A stretch of 64,000 bases of DNA from Otatea glauca (GCA_036346275.1 JAYEVK010000397.1:1-64000); one strand, 5' to 3'. Positions 45,829 to 57,719 are shown, numbered from the stretch's first letter. The notes: a model not told the origin generated them from the sequence alone. Numbers and translations are program-made.

Positions 45829-48800
45829 GTGGCCTCCCTCTCTCCAAGTCTCCCTCCTTGATTAGCAAAGGTCTTCTGGGATGTGGGAATTGGGTCATCC
45901 TCCCCAATTGCTAAGTCACGCTATTCACTGCAGGGCGACGTGGAATCCATTGCCTCAAAGAATCCCAAGGAACTCACCGCACTTCTGGAGCAGATCTCTG
46001 GTTCTGATGAGCTCAGGAAGGAGTATGACGAGCTAGAGGACCAGAAAACCAGGGCCGAAGAGGAGTCTGCACTTGTTTATCAAGAGAAAAGGACCATCGT
46101 CATGGAGAGGAAGCAGAAGAAGGCGCAAAAGGAAGAGGCAGAGAAGCATCTACGCCTCCAGCAGGACCTGGTACATGCCAGGCGTCTCTCGCGCGCATTT
46201 CTTCCAAAAAAATCTTACGTTTGCATTGCTTACTCTATCTAATATTCACATTATGTGCACTGTGTCCTTGCGTGCTTTCAGAAACTGTTGAAAACAGAGC
46301 ATCTCCTATGGCAACTCTACACCATTGAAAAGGACATAGAGAAAATAGAAGTTGAACTTGAGGAGGACAGGCGTTCTCTTCAGCAAGTGCAGGAAGAGAA
46401 CCAATCCTCTGACTACGAACTTGCTGCAAAAAAGAAGGAGCAAAGTGCATTTCTCAAGAAAATGACCTTATGCGAGAAGAGTATAGCCAAGAAAAAGCTT
46501 GAACTTGACAAGAAGGTAAGTGCCTTTTTGTTCACTCTATTTCACTCCACCAAAACTTTCCTGGTGACACTTCTGTTTGTGAGCTGTCTGAGGAACGGTT
46601 ATCATATTTTACATGTAAATTGAAACTACTTTTTCTATACAAGTAAGTATTGTGATAATAAGAAGTTTTGTCAATTAGCATCAGGGGTTTATTAGGTCTC
46701 TCCCAACTCCATTCCCATATGGTCCACTTCAGTCTTCTGCTCACGTATTCATGCACATGCGCTACTCACAAAGCCTTCTTCCCACTCTTCATCACCAACC
46801 AGCATCCCTCAAGTGTTTCAACATATGCACATTGTTTTTATATAATTTCAATACTATGGAATATGGATAATCGGTGTGCTGTAGAAATGACAACTGTATA
46901 TGTTGTCCTTTGATCTGCTTTTAGCCCAGCCTCTTACCATGTGAATATTTCTTCTATTTATCAATGGTTTGGATGCTCTTATGGCATCATGGTCATTTCT
47001 GAAATTGCTGAATGTTGCATTTACTTTTAATTATCCATGGTTAAATGATAGTTTCTTGCAGTTAGAATTTTTTTTGTCAGAAACCCATAAAAGCTGAAAC
47101 AAGACTTCCATTCTAGAATTTAGAGTGATATACTAATATCTTTGAACTTCATGAACTGGACACATTAATTACATTCTAATTAGTAACTATATCTTTTTTC
47201 GTCAGCAACCTGAGCTTCTTAGGTTGAAAGAGCAAATATCTCGGCTCAAATCCAAAATCAAAAGCTGCAACAAAGAGGTTGACAAAAAGAAGGATGATAA
47301 CAAGAAACATTTGGAAGAGATGAAAAGGTTGCAGAGTGCTTTGGTTGATGTCACAAGAGCTATTGAGGAGTTGAATGAGCAAGGCCAAGATAAAAGCGTG
47401 AAACTGCAATTAGCTGATGACCAACTCCAGGAATATCATAGAATGTGAGTTTGATGATTATCTTATATCGAGTGTGAATTTTTTTTTATAAAAAATTGGC
47501 CAGGAGCACTGGCATTCATTAAAGAAGAATAACAGCTGAGCTACGAACGCACACACACCTCCACACACACACACGCACACATGCCCGTGTTGCACTCGGC
47601 TCCGTGCGACGCCCGCGTCGGCATTCGAATGCGGACGGGCTCCTCAGCGCCTTCGCCAACTGAGCAAGCGGGCATAATTCCAGGATTTAACATGCATAAG
47701 TCCATCTTCCATGTATATTTCTGGGAATAACATATATGCCTGGGATTCGAGTTTCCCCATACGTGTCAGGTACTGTTACGGCTCAGATATGTGTTGGTGG
47801 CATATAGGTTTATTTCTCTTTCTAAAAATGGAAAAAATGATCGCTGTATGTTCCCAATATGCACAATATGTGGTGGAGCAGTCCAGCTCATTTACCGCCA
47901 ATTACCCTAGCATTGCCAGCTGCCTCCATTGAATGGAGGAGATTGGAGGGGTGCAGAGTAAAAAAAAAAGGAAACGGAGCTTATCTGGCCGAACGGAGGA
48001 AGGCAGCAGTTGGGACTTGGGAGGAGAGATGGATGTCAAAAACCCAGTACTGTCCATCAGCAAGCTTGCTGGGCCCATCTTCATTTTGTTTTCTTTCCTT
48101 GTTGCCTGCTCTCTCTCTCTCTGTCCCTCTCTCGCTACATGTTTGATATATTGTGGCTGGGTGCGAAAGTATGGTGCTGGTTTTGTGGTTTACACCTCAG
48201 TCTATTGCGCTACTGCAATGTTGGTGACTTGGTGTTAGTTTTTACAATTTCACCCTGTTTAGCTGTGTTATTCTGGTGTGAATATTATTTTTGCAGTTTA
48301 TAGCTTGTGTAAATTTGCTTCTATGCTACAAATCAAACTTTATCAAGTGTGCATTTTATATTATTTTTTAATACATATGTAGCTTTATTTCTATATAATT
48401 GTTTTTAGGTATCAATGTATCACTGTATCCCCGTATCAGTATTGGTGCAGCCTATGTATTTTTCCTTAGCAGGATTTAAAAGTTACTTTTATTTGTGTAT
48501 GTATTTTTTGAGAGCGCATTCAGTGCATTCCACCCCTTCAGTGCTCCCGTGCATCCTCCACAAACCGCTGTGCAAATGGTTATTAGAAATGACAACATTG
48601 ACATAAAATCAATCTATTGTGTGCTGTAGCACCAAATTTTAAATCTAAATTTGATCTACACAAGGAGAAACAAAAAAGACAAATTCTGCTGAACTAGAAA
48701 CCCAGAAATAAGAGGGAAGAAAAAACTATTAAGTTCCCATTCACTGAAAATTCTCTCTTTTTTTTATCCTGTTGTACATTAAGTTTTGAATTGAACTTTT

Positions 48801-51800
48801 GTAGGATGCTTGATAATCTCATGACCTATACAACTTCAACCAAGCCTTTTGTCCGAAACAGGTTGGGGTAAGCTAGGAAAGAAACCCAATCAAAGTAAAT
48901 AAAACCCCTAAACATTAGATCTTGGGTTATGGTTCTGATATGTAGATCACTAACTTTTATGCACTCGTATCCAACGCCAAATCTTTGGGAACGTTCCAAT
49001 CCCTTAAGCCTCTTTTAACTGTTTCTTCCCACGTCAGTCTCGGTCGACCTCTTGTCTCTTCATGACCTATCTAACCTAATTAATTATTCATCACCATTTG
49101 CATGGTGTTTTGAGGTGGGAAGCATGGGAGCACCAAAGGATTGGGATGCACTAGAATATATCCTCTGTATTTGCTTTCTTTAAAACTTCCACGCTGTACC
49201 TTTTGATCTCAATGACTTACGAAATGTAAAATGCTCTAACCTTCTACTTACAATTTTTTGGGGCATCGGACCTTTGCAAATTTGTTCAAGTGTTTGGTTA
49301 CGGCCCAAGTGCCCAACAATTGATTGTGAAAACTAGGTGACACCCTGGGTTCATAACTTAGATGGATGGTTAATTGAGATAGGTGGTGAATAGTTGGTAG
49401 CGGTTTAGATGGGTTCAACTTATGCCATATAATTTCAACAACCTGTGTGATATAAATCCAATGGATCTTTCCAGATTGTATTAAAAATGGAATGGGGTGC
49501 CCCTTGGGTCAAAAAATCCAAGTGAGTGGACTTTACATGGAAATATCCGAGGGCAATGTTCAAAATAAGGTTGTCGGTACTCGACTTGCCATCCAACGTT
49601 TTAGTGTTTGTGTAGTAAGTGGCCTTGTAAAAGGCTATATACATCTTCTTCCTTGTATATAGGCTTGAACATCAAACAGTTGCCCAGTGTACACAAACAT
49701 CTAATACAGCTTTTTTTACCACTGATGGGGAGTTTGCTTCCTTTCTTTTTCTTAAAGCCGCACCCTAGTTCAACCCAAGTGAATGGGCTGAAGGACCATC
49801 AATTGGACAACCTTTTTATTATCAATAATCGAAATGGCCAACCTACATTTTGCTTGTGTATGGCCTTTAGCCTAACCTGCCCTTTTTAGAACACTTTTCG
49901 ATGGCCTCATGGTAGCGATATGGCTACATTTTGCTGGTCTAGATGATTGTGACTATCCAACATATGACAATCACAGGTAGATAGTAGATACAAATATACA
50001 ATGACTATGGTACTATACAATTTTGTTTAACAATGTTAAGAACAAACCTTTCAGTTTGCTAAGCCCAGCAAAAATAATGAGACTTTTTCAGTAAGTCCTT
50101 CTGAATTAGTTATGGACAATTGTGACAAAAATGGATAAATTCATTTTTTTTCCTCATTATGTGTCCATTATATTGATGTTGTGGCCATTTCTGTTACAGT
50201 AAGGAGTATGCAGGAATGAAGACAGCAAAGCTGAGAGATGAGAAAGAAGTTTTAGACAAAAAGCTAAATGCTGATGTTGAAGCAAAAAAGAATTTAGAGG
50301 AGAATATGCAGCAGCTGCGTAGCCGTGTGGATGAGATATCGTCTCAAGAGCGTGAATTGCAGACAAGGCTTAATAAGATTCTTCATTCAATCCCCAAGCA
50401 TGAAGATGAGCTAGTACGCTTGCGTGAGGAACATAACAAAATTGCGAAGGAACGCCAATCTTCAGGGTTAGTCTATTGTACCAAGTCCTTTGATCTTGAT
50501 AGGGTGCTTTGTTTTAATCTTTTAGCACATCAATTTTTGCTCCATCATCAATGTTAATTTTAATTCCTAATATATTTCACAAATTTTGTGCAGAGCTAGG
50601 TACCAAACATTGAAGCAGAAGGTGGATGAGATAGATACACAATTACGAGACCTTAAAGCTGACAAGCATGAAAGTGAGCGGGATGCACGATTTTCAGAAA
50701 CTGTTAGGAGTCTAAAGCGGCTATTCCCTGGAGTCCATGGTCGCATGACTGAACTTTGTAGGCCCTCACAAAAGAAATACAACCTTGCTGTCACTGTTGC
50801 CATGGGAAAATTCATGGATGCAGTCGTAGTGGAAGATGAAAACACAGGAAAGGAATGCATTAAGGTGCTGCCTTCATTATTTTTTGTTAGCTAATTCTTT
50901 TACATTTTTCTTATACTTAGAGAAAGCATATTATTCTACTGTAGTAGTCAATGGTACTACTTTTTTTAGTTTAATTCAAAATACAGTTTTTAGAAATGCG
51001 GAGAACCTCTTAAATGAAATAAGGTGTCCAGCCCCACACACATGCTTGCTTGCATAGTTATGGAAGAGATATGGGCATAATGAAAAGGGATCTAGTTCAA
51101 ACCTATATATTGCTGCTAATTTTGGAAGGATTATATTCAAACTGATGTGAGGGTCACATGGAGAGGGACAGTTTGCGAATAACCTACTGATGGATCAATA
51201 TCATTTATTGGGGATTGCACCACCTCACATCCTTTTGAACCGGATCCTTGCAAATCTAATCCAACATGAGGATTTATCAATTTAAATACGGGTTTGGACT
51301 ACATAACCCCCCTTTGCTTTCTGTATGTATTTACCATTCTAAACTTCCTGTTGTTTCCAGAATTTTTTTTTTAGTGAAAACAGTAAGGGAGAGCCCTACT
51401 GCTAAAATATATTAAATAGGATAATAATATACAAACTGTACAAACAGTTACAGAAGGAAAAGAAAGCAAACTATCCCAGTCACTGGGAGAGTTCAAAACT
51501 AACTTCCTTACAAACTCTTTTAACTCTCAGCAAATCTATATCAATATGGATAGACCTCTTCCAACGAAACTTATTTGGGGGACACCCCATCAAAGATATA
51601 TCAATTCATCTGCAGCCAAATATGCTAGCATCCAAGAGTGATTAGTTCCAGAAAGTGCTGTTCGCATCATTATATCCTAGGCATTGGAAGTTTAAACAGT
51701 GTCAATTAAACTCTTTTGTACATTGGATGGACTCAATGCTTTAATTGGCAGCTTACAGAAGGTAGAGCAAAATGTTTTCATTGTGGCTAATGTAAAGTTT

Positions 51801-54800
51801 TAATGGTGGATGATATAGAATGACATTATAGGGGTGCAACATGTTTGGCCATATTCGCAAAGATATGAAATTGCTCAATATTAAGATAACATGACTATAT
51901 CAGATATTAGGTACTCTCTGTAGCTGCAGGTCTCAGGCATTGGAGAGCCAGTGATTCGAAATAAATAGATAGTAAAGTCATTAAATAGGAAGGATGATGA
52001 GGCCACTGTTATGACGGCGTCGCCTAGGCGACGCCTAGTCACCGACTAGGCCTCCAGGCGGCCGGCGGGAGGCGCCATGGCCCGACGCCTCGCCTGAAGA
52101 GAAGAGGAGTTAGGGTAGGCTGACTGGGAAAGGGAAGAGGAGCTTCAGGTGAGGCTGACCAGGGAAGGGAAGATGAACCGACTCACTGGTCGTCGCTTCT
52201 ACGCCAAATCTGGAGCTAGAATCACCAGCCATCGACTCGTCAGCGCCAGATCCGGGCTCACCGGCACCGGATCCGCGTCGCCTCCAGTCGGGCTTCACCG
52301 CGCCACCTCTGCTCCATCACCGACGCCAATCGCAAGGTCGATGGGGGAGGTGACGGGGGACTGGGAGAGGAAGGGAAATGGAAAGGGGGTGGCGGTGCGG
52401 GACGCGTGCGGGTCGGCGGCGTCGACACGGTCGCGAATGAGGAAGAGGAGGATGCGGATGCGGTCGCGGGAGGCGAGGGTGAAGGATGCGTGCGGGTTGG
52501 CGGCGGCGATGCGGTCGACGCGATTGCGGATGAGGAAGAGGATGCGGGTGGACGCGGTCGCAGAGGATGCGGATGAGAAGTGCTGCTCGCATGGTTGGTG
52601 GGCTGGTGGGTTGCTGATCGGTTGCAGGCCGCTTTGTTGGGCTGGCCAGGTGGGCCAACGAATGGGCCAATGGGATTTAAGACAGAGAAAAAAAGACACT
52701 GATATTGCTACGTATGTATTGGTAATGTACTGATATTACTAAATTTTTATGGTTGCCTAAAAGGCGCCTAGGCGTCTAGGCGTCCCAGAGGCGACTCGCC
52801 TTGCCGGGGCGCCGTGATAACCATGGATGAGGCATAGGAAAGGCCCAAGGCACATTCAATACAATTGCGTGTATTAGTTGCTTCTGAAAAATATGAGGCG
52901 CTGCATTTAATGGTTGACATACAGACCTGAATAAAATATTTGTACAGTAGTGCCTACCACACATTATGTGCTATTGCAGCTGTAGTGGCCCGCTGCTGCA
53001 TCTTGAACGCCAATACATGCCATGAAAGCTGCTTCACAGCAGCCATGACCCCTACTCTGCTACATTAAGTTATTTAAAACAGTGGATTGACCAAATACGA
53101 TGAATGCAGGAATTAGCTTTCTGGGTTGATTTGATTTGGTTATTTCTTTTCCACAAGCTTCACTTTGGAGCTTTAGTCGCATTATGAATTTATTTAGTTA
53201 CATTCTATAATTTTTGGATGTAAGCTGGCTCTTTAGTTTTCACATAATCTATCGGAATTGGCAAAAATCACTTTCTCTCTTTTGTGCTACAGTATTTGAA
53301 GGAGCAACGCCTTCCTCCTCAGACATTTATTCCTTTACAATCAGTCCGTGTGAAGCCGATAATGGAGAAGTTACGGACCCTTGGGGGATCTGCACAGTTG
53401 GTCTTTGATGTTATTCAATATCCTTTTTTCTTCTGTAATCTTAGTGAAGTTTGCTGCATGCTCCATATACTATTTTTGTTTCTTTACATCTCGTATTGGG
53501 TTGCTTTCAAGTGATTAAATCAAATGTTTATCTACTAGATACTTTTTTATTAAATAGTAGCCATCATATTTCATAGCTACTCTTTCTGGACTGTGCCATA
53601 TTGGTTTTGTCTTGTGCTCTGCCATATTGAATAATATTACTTTTACTAGTGGTAAAATTTTGTACTGCATTACCCATGGTTTGAGAAGAGGAGTTGACAT
53701 TTTGTTCATCTCTCTTGATCGCTTCCATCAAATGTGTTGTCTTTCTTTTCCTGGTGTGGATACCCACTTTCTATGAATACTCCCCTACTATTTTCCCTAA
53801 AAAAAATGTAAAGGCTACCTTACACTGAGACTTGGCATTGTTGTTCAATTTTGTTGTGCATACTTGCTTGCTCACTTATTGCTCGAAGGTTTAGGGGTTT
53901 TATTGATGTTGTATGTTGGGAAATGGGACATGTGAGGACGGACGTCGGCTGTTTCATGGGTCGCCGTCCATGAGAGAGAGAGAGAGAGAGAGAGAGAGTT
54001 GACGCAAGGGTATTGCTAAGGTAAAGCGCCATACTCCTATCGGTGTGCCCCCCGGGCGGGGAGTAGAGGGGTTACCTCCTTGTCTGGGTTTCCTTGAGGG
54101 CACACTAGTTAGTGTATTTCTTGTATTGAATGAGAGCCTAATTTACAAGTGAGCTACAATGAACTTTTATAGGCTCTCGGCCTGGTACATAAAGGCTATC
54201 CCAGCCCTAGTAGGGTGACTTAAGCGTGGGTATCTTCGTCATTTCTTCGAGGGTGTAGTGGATCTCATGTCATCGTTCCCCAGTAATAAGTGTCTAGCTC
54301 TGAGGTCCCATAGAGGGCCCCGAGGCCTAGGCCCCCCTTGCTGGGGCCACGGGACTTGGTAACCCTACTCATCAGTTGATGCCAAGAGAGGTGAGGGCGC
54401 CCCTCTTATCACTTACGGGGGCGCCCTTACGGACCGGGAGTTGAGTCTCATGCTCCATGGACATGAACAACGTAAATGTCTCGAGGGCTGGGCACCGCAC
54501 CATATACCCTCTTTGGATGGACGGTGGTGTATGGGACCTCCCATTTGGGAGGTGATGGGGTCTCCCCAACACTCACCATGTATCCCTCCTCGGAGGGTTG
54601 GCGGAGTAAGAGACCTCTCATCCAGGAGGTGATGGGGTCTCCCCAACACTCACCATGTACCCTTCTTGGAGGGACGCCGGAGAATGAGACCCGGTATACT
54701 TGAATTTTTATTGTCGATTGGGCAATAATTTTGTTGCCAAATTATGTGGTTTGCTTGTTATTTGTGTCTTAACATTATACGTTTGACCGAGCTTTGGAGA

Positions 54801-57144
54801 AAGCAGTTTTGTATGCTGTTGGGAATACACTTGTCTGTGATAAACTTGATGAAGCAAAAAATTTAAGTTGGAGTGGCGAAAGGTACAAGGGTAAGTGCCT
54901 GTACTTTTGCTTCTGCATATTCTGAATTGGCATTTTCTTGTTTGGTTATTTTTATCCTTACTGTGCTATCACATGTATATATTTAGTTGTGACCGCCGAT
55001 GGGATTCTTCTGACTAAATCTGGCACGATGACTGGTGGAATAAGTGGTGGAATGGAAGCTAGATCAAATAAATGGGACGACAGTAAAATAGAATGTATGT
55101 ATAACTCTTACCTTATTACCAACAGACAGGTGTGCTATTCGGTAATTTGTCTTACTGACTCTTCATGCAATTTGAACTGCAGCTTTGAAGAAGAAAAAAA
55201 ATCAGTGGGAATCTGAAATGTCAGAACTTGGGTCCCCCAGGGAGTTGCAGAGAAAAGAGCTTGCTATATCTGAGAAAATAACAGGACTCGAGAAAAAGTT
55301 ACACTACTTGAATGTTGAAGGGGTAGGTAGATAGTTTTGACTTCTGACTCAAATACTGATTAATGATTTTTTTTTTTACATTTAAACGGATCAGCACAGT
55401 CCTTTGATCTGCTCCAAGATGTGGAGCTTCTGAAAGAGATATATTTAATGCTATGGTAGAGTTTATTTCACTGTGGCTACGCTAATTCTTTTTTCCCCCT
55501 CTTTTTTTGCTTGTACAGTTCTTTGGTGTTAATTAAAATTTTCAGTACAGCTCTCCACTTGGTTAACAACAACAACAGAATAACTAATTACTACCGTGCA
55601 GAAGATGGCCAGACGGTTAGGCTTGAATGAGATTAGGGTATCTAGAGGAGAGGGATAGACACACTGGGATGAGCAACATTAGACAGATGAAGCTTAATAA
55701 TTTCTTGCTTGGGAATAATAGATGCACCAACTCATCTTTAAATAGATGAGTCAGGCTCGGAACCTAACAAATATATATAATATCTCTTAACAATTGCAAG
55801 TAATGAGATCAAACCAACTAATGCAACTCATCTCGATCCTGATGACGCTCAGCATGGGCACTATTGTGTGTAAGGCACGTTGTTGGCTTGCTGTGCTTCA
55901 TCTGGACGCTTGGCTCTTGGGCTGCTATGGGCATTTGCTGCTGATGTGCATGTTGGTCTGGTTGCCCACATCCCCAACACTGCTACTGTTCCTTCTCCAA
56001 AAAAATCTTCAATATGATTTTAGCTTGAGATAAGTGGGATACATGACATCTTGAAAATTCAATGCTAATGTGAGTTATCTTCTTGTCGACTGTTGTTTTT
56101 ATTCACTAATTTGTTGCTTGAAATATGGTCCAATGCAAACACTATTCATCTTTTTTATTTGCAAATTCCGCACTATTGTTTTAATTTGAAACCATCCTAC
56201 ACCACATCCTAACTATCTTTCCTGTAAGCATGCATTTTTCTTGTTTTTTGTTATCTTCCTGTGAAAGGTGATATGGCCAACATCTGTTAAGGTGTCAATG
56301 TTATACTCTTAGTTCTGCCTGCTTCTGCAAAGTATCAATTTGTTATGATTCATCATAGTTCACTTCTGACTTCTTAATTGTGGCCTGTGGGAATAGGACT
56401 GCTTCTCTCTCTTCAGCCATTCCTAGAAACCGCTATTTCCTGCTTGTTCCTAATACTGAATCTTGTGTGCAGAATAACCTCAGGGAGAAGCTACGGAAAT
56501 TGGCATCTGAGAAGAGTAATATTGAGGAAGAAATTGATCGCCTGGAACCAGGAAAGGAGGAGGTAATATTTTGTCTTAGATGGGTTTACCTGTTAGTTTT
56601 GTCAGGTTTCCAACTGTTACTATTACGTCAATCACTAATTTTGTTTCTTTAGTTGGAGACCCGTCTTGCTGAAAAGGAACGTGAAGTAAGAATGCGTGAG
56701 AAAAAAATAAATGAGATTGTGGACGGGGTTTACAAAGATTTTAGCATTTCAGTTGGCGTGAAGAACATCCGTGAATATGAAGAAAGGCAACTGAAAGATG
56801 CTCAAGCACGGCAGGAGAGGAAGCTAAGCCTTTGTAATCAAATGTCAAAATTGAAATACCAGTAAGTAACAATTAATTGATTGTCATCTCTTGGATCAAT
56901 TGGCTAACCTGGATTGTAGTTTCACATGCATACCTCGTGGAAATTTGGAGCATAAACAGCGTTCTATCCTGCAGGCTGGAATATGAACAAAAGAGAGATA
57001 TGCAGGCACCGATTGTGAAGTTAAAGGAGACACATGAGTCCCTAGAGAAGGAGCTTAAGGGCTTACAGGAGAGAGAGTCTGGTGCCAAGGCAGAAGCGGA
57101 ACAAATTTCAAATCAGATGGAAGAGCTGAAAGCTGAGGGTGAAG
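45367..57144 (+). CDS. SMC1: SMC1, cohesin ATPase subunit (5' 13 exons; gene continues beyond the window)
   Basis: SMC1 pairs with SMC3 in the cohesin ring that holds sister chromatids together in the nucleus. Joined exons: 45367-45828, 45934-46170, 46282-46515, 47206-47444, 50200-50466, 50594-50864, 53293-53417, 54781-54890, 54987-55094, 55183-55322, 56473-56562, 56653-56861, 56975-57144. They give 2662 nt, 887 codons plus one base, with no stop or frameshift. Residues 45-52 are the Walker A loop GPNGAGKS. LEVENFKSYKG (20-30) is the SMC N-terminal block. Coiled coil runs from about 160 to 515, the hinge from about 523 to 690 (FPGVHGRM, MTGGISGG), then returning coiled coil. The family is about 1230 residues, so roughly 350, including Walker B, lie beyond 64000. 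All introns are GT-AG except intron 7 (AT-AC). The ATG at 45367 sits in GGAGATGGCGG, and the grass-like Gly/Ala start fits. Confidence 0.95.
45934..46170 (+). CDS. SMC1: SMC1 exon 2
   Basis: Residues 155-233: GDVESIASKNPKELTALLEQ, the signature after the Q-loop, then the start of the coiled coil. Acceptor TGCAG|GGC, donor CTG|GTACAT, phase 0. Confidence 0.95.
46282..46515 (+). CDS. SMC1: SMC1 exon 3
   Basis: Residues 234-311, a coiled coil (EKDIEKIEVELEEDRRSL). Acceptor TTTCAG|AAA, donor AAG|GTAAGT, phase 0. Confidence 0.93.
47206..47444 (+). CDS. SMC1: SMC1 exon 4
   Basis: Residues 312-391, coiled coil rich in Lys/Glu heptads. Acceptor GTCAG|CAA, donor GAAT|GTGAGT, leaving two bases of a codon. 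Confidence 0.93.
47480..47690 (-). repeat. Retro-sequence remnant with a poly-T start and (CA)n tract in intron 4
   Basis: A T-run (47479-47487) leads into TGGCCAGGAGCACTGGCATT and then a CA-rich microsatellite (47550-47582) and a GC-rich segment ending CGCCAACTGAGCAAGCGGG. A T-run at the left edge suggests a reverse-oriented poly(A) retro-insertion. I cannot name the family. Confidence 0.35.
48838..49075 (-). repeat. Dispersed SINE/LINE-tail-like repeat in intron 4
   Basis: The run CCGAAACAGGTTGGGGTAAG, with CCAATCCCTTAAGCCTCTTT and GTCTCGGTCGACCTCTTG further on, is a pattern I recall as common in grass genomes. Boundaries are not visible. Family assignment is uncertain. Confidence 0.35.
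50200..50466 (+). CDS. SMC1: SMC1 exon 5
   Basis: Residues 391-480, coiled coil (LDKKLNADVEAKKNLEENMQ). Acceptor TTACAG|T, donor TCAGG|GTTAGT. It follows a 2.76-kb intron with repeat debris. Confidence 0.93.
50594..50864 (+). CDS. SMC1: SMC1 exon 6 (start of hinge)
   Basis: Residues 480-570. The end of the first coiled coil runs into the hinge at about residue 523 (LFPGVHGRMTELC, then AVTVAMGKFMDAVVVED). Acceptor GTGCAG|A, donor AAG|GTGCTG, phase 0. Confidence 0.95.
51361..51640 (-). repeat. Retro-sequence remnant with a poly-T start in intron 6
   Basis: A run of about ten T (51361-51372) is followed by AGTGAAAACAGTAAGGGAGA and an AT-rich stretch. This resembles the reverse-oriented 3' tail of a LINE-like insertion. 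The end is not defined. Confidence 0.3.
52004..52825. mobile_element. hAT-like non-autonomous DNA transposon in SMC1 intron 6
   Basis: The perfect 8-bp duplication GATGAGGC flanks it (51996-52003 and 52826-52833). The inverted ends are CACTGTTATGACGGCG and, read inwards from the right, CATGGTTATCACGGCG. Subterminal DNA is rich in GCCTAGGCG-type palindromes. The GC-rich inside has chance ORFs on both strands but no transposase motif. Size 822 bp. It is closely matched in length and ends by 62959-63776. Confidence 0.85.
53293..53417 (+). CDS. SMC1: SMC1 exon 7 (hinge), with U12-type donor
   Basis: Residues 571-612: YLKEQRLPPQTFIPLQSVRV and GGSAQLVFDVI. There is no GT after the last conserved codon; the exon ends in CA and is followed by ATATCCTTTT, a U12-type donor. 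Reading on would add a few tens of foreign residues and stop at 53512. Confidence 0.9.
53972..53998 (+). repeat. (GA)n microsatellite in intron 7
   Basis: About 13 GA units within the AT-AC intron. Confidence 0.95.
54492..54695 (+). repeat. 77-bp minisatellite, about 2.5 copies, in intron 7
   Basis: Units share GGAGGTGATGGGGTCTCCCC followed by AACACTCACCATGTA. Copies start near 54498, 54576 and 54652. It lies at the right end of a GC-rich block (about 54000-54700) that looks like an unidentified inserted repeat. Confidence 0.75.
54781..54890 (+). CDS. SMC1: SMC1 exon 8 (hinge)
   Basis: Residues 612-649: FDRALEKAVLYAVGNTLVCD and LDEAKNLSWSGERYK. Starts after AC, donor AAGG|GTAAGT, one base left over. 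Confidence 0.92.
54987..55094 (+). CDS. SMC1: SMC1 exon 9 (end of hinge)
   Basis: Residues 649-685: VVTADGILLTKSGTMTGGIS, holding the conserved hinge Gly cluster. Acceptor TTTAG|TT, donor GAAT|GTATGT. Confidence 0.93.
55183..55322 (+). CDS. SMC1: SMC1 exon 10
   Basis: Residues 685-731, start of the returning coiled coil (LKKKKNQWESEMSELGSPRE). Acceptor CTGCAG|CT, donor GAAGGG|GTAGGT. Confidence 0.9.
55323..56472 (+). other. SMC1 intron 10
   Basis: A 1150-bp AT-rich intron. I see no recognisable element apart from a short AACAACAACA run near 55565. The 79-codon ORF at 55794-56033 has no known motif. Confidence 0.6.
56473..56562 (+). CDS. SMC1: SMC1 exon 11
   Basis: Residues 732-761, exactly 30 codons of coiled coil (NNLREKLRKLASEKSNIEEE). 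Acceptor GTGCAG|AAT, donor GAG|GTAATA. Confidence 0.93.
56653..56861 (+). CDS. SMC1: SMC1 exon 12
   Basis: Residues 762-831, with DFSISVGVKNIREYEERQLK, a conserved SMC1 segment. Acceptor TTTAG|TTG, donor ACCA|GTAAGT. Confidence 0.93.
56975..57144 (+). CDS. SMC1: SMC1 exon 13 (last in window)
   Basis: Residues 831-888, coiled coil (LEYEQKRDMQAPIVKLKETH). Acceptor TGCAG|G, donor GAAG|GTACAC, one base left over. No further exon is seen before 64000, so intron 13 is at least 6.86 kb. Confidence 0.93.
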
Positions 57145-57184
57145 GTACACATTTGAAGTGTGTTTTCTGTTTTCGTGATAGTTT

Positions 57185-57232
57185 TTTTTGGCACACATGC
57201 ACACACACACACACACGCACGCACACAAGTGC
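57185..57232 (+). repeat. (CA)n microsatellite at the start of intron 13
   Basis: CACACATGCACACACACACA and continuing, with CG interruptions, about 45 bp after exon 13. Confidence 0.9.
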
Positions 57233-57719
57233 GCCCCCTTAGCACACAGCCTATAAATACGAAGGCCTCGGGTAAATCCAGAGCCTCACAAAGTTCCTAC
57301 TAAGGCGTGGAGTCGTACACCCACAATTCCAACACCCCACCAAGAGGTGGTTCTCTTTTCTTGGTGAGGGCAGCAACGGCTAAGAGGCAAGACATCTGGC
57401 TGCGGCTGGCAGGAATAGAAGTGCATAATAGTAGACTATATGCCCTAAGTCGCTTGCTATGGGCTGATGGGTCCACTAGATGATCTGGCCTATTTTCTTT
57501 TCTTTGTTCTTGCGTCTCTTTTATGACTATTTTGTGTATGACATACCATATCTCATATATATTTCCGTGTGTGTGTGTATATATACATGGTAGCGCTATT
57601 CTATGCATGCGCAGCTACGCGCTGGTCGTAACCCAGGAGAAACGCGTCCAAACCATTCGGTTAAGTGTGTACGCCTGTGTGTTCACTAAACCAATCACTT
57701 GCGTGGCCAACCACTAGTA

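Larger units (their letters stand above)
53418..54780 (+). other. AT-AC (U12-type) intron 7 of SMC1
   Basis: The donor ATATCCTTTTTTC matches the minor-spliceosome consensus [A/G]TATCCTTT. The intron ends ATTATAC|GTTTGACC, with a branch-site-like TCTTAAC at 54767-54773, 8-9 nt from the end (slightly short but usable). Joining CA to G restores the conserved hinge reading VIQFDRAL, which no nearby GT-AG pair does. The intron is 1363 bp and includes a (GA)n tract and a 77-bp minisatellite. Confidence 0.88.

Noticed and set aside
52149..52733. 194-codon ORF inside the hAT-like element as a transposase
   Set aside because: No DDE or BED-type motif, Arg/Ala-rich composition from GC bias, and frames open on both strands.
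53293..53514. Exon 7 running on to a stop at 53512 as an alternative SMC1 end
   Set aside because: The added residues are not conserved and the next conserved hinge residues are found at 54781. It is best explained as unspliced U12 intron.
54000..54720. Solo LTR in intron 7
   Set aside because: The GC-rich block looks foreign, but I could not find TG...CA ends with a 5-bp duplication, so only the minisatellite is reported.
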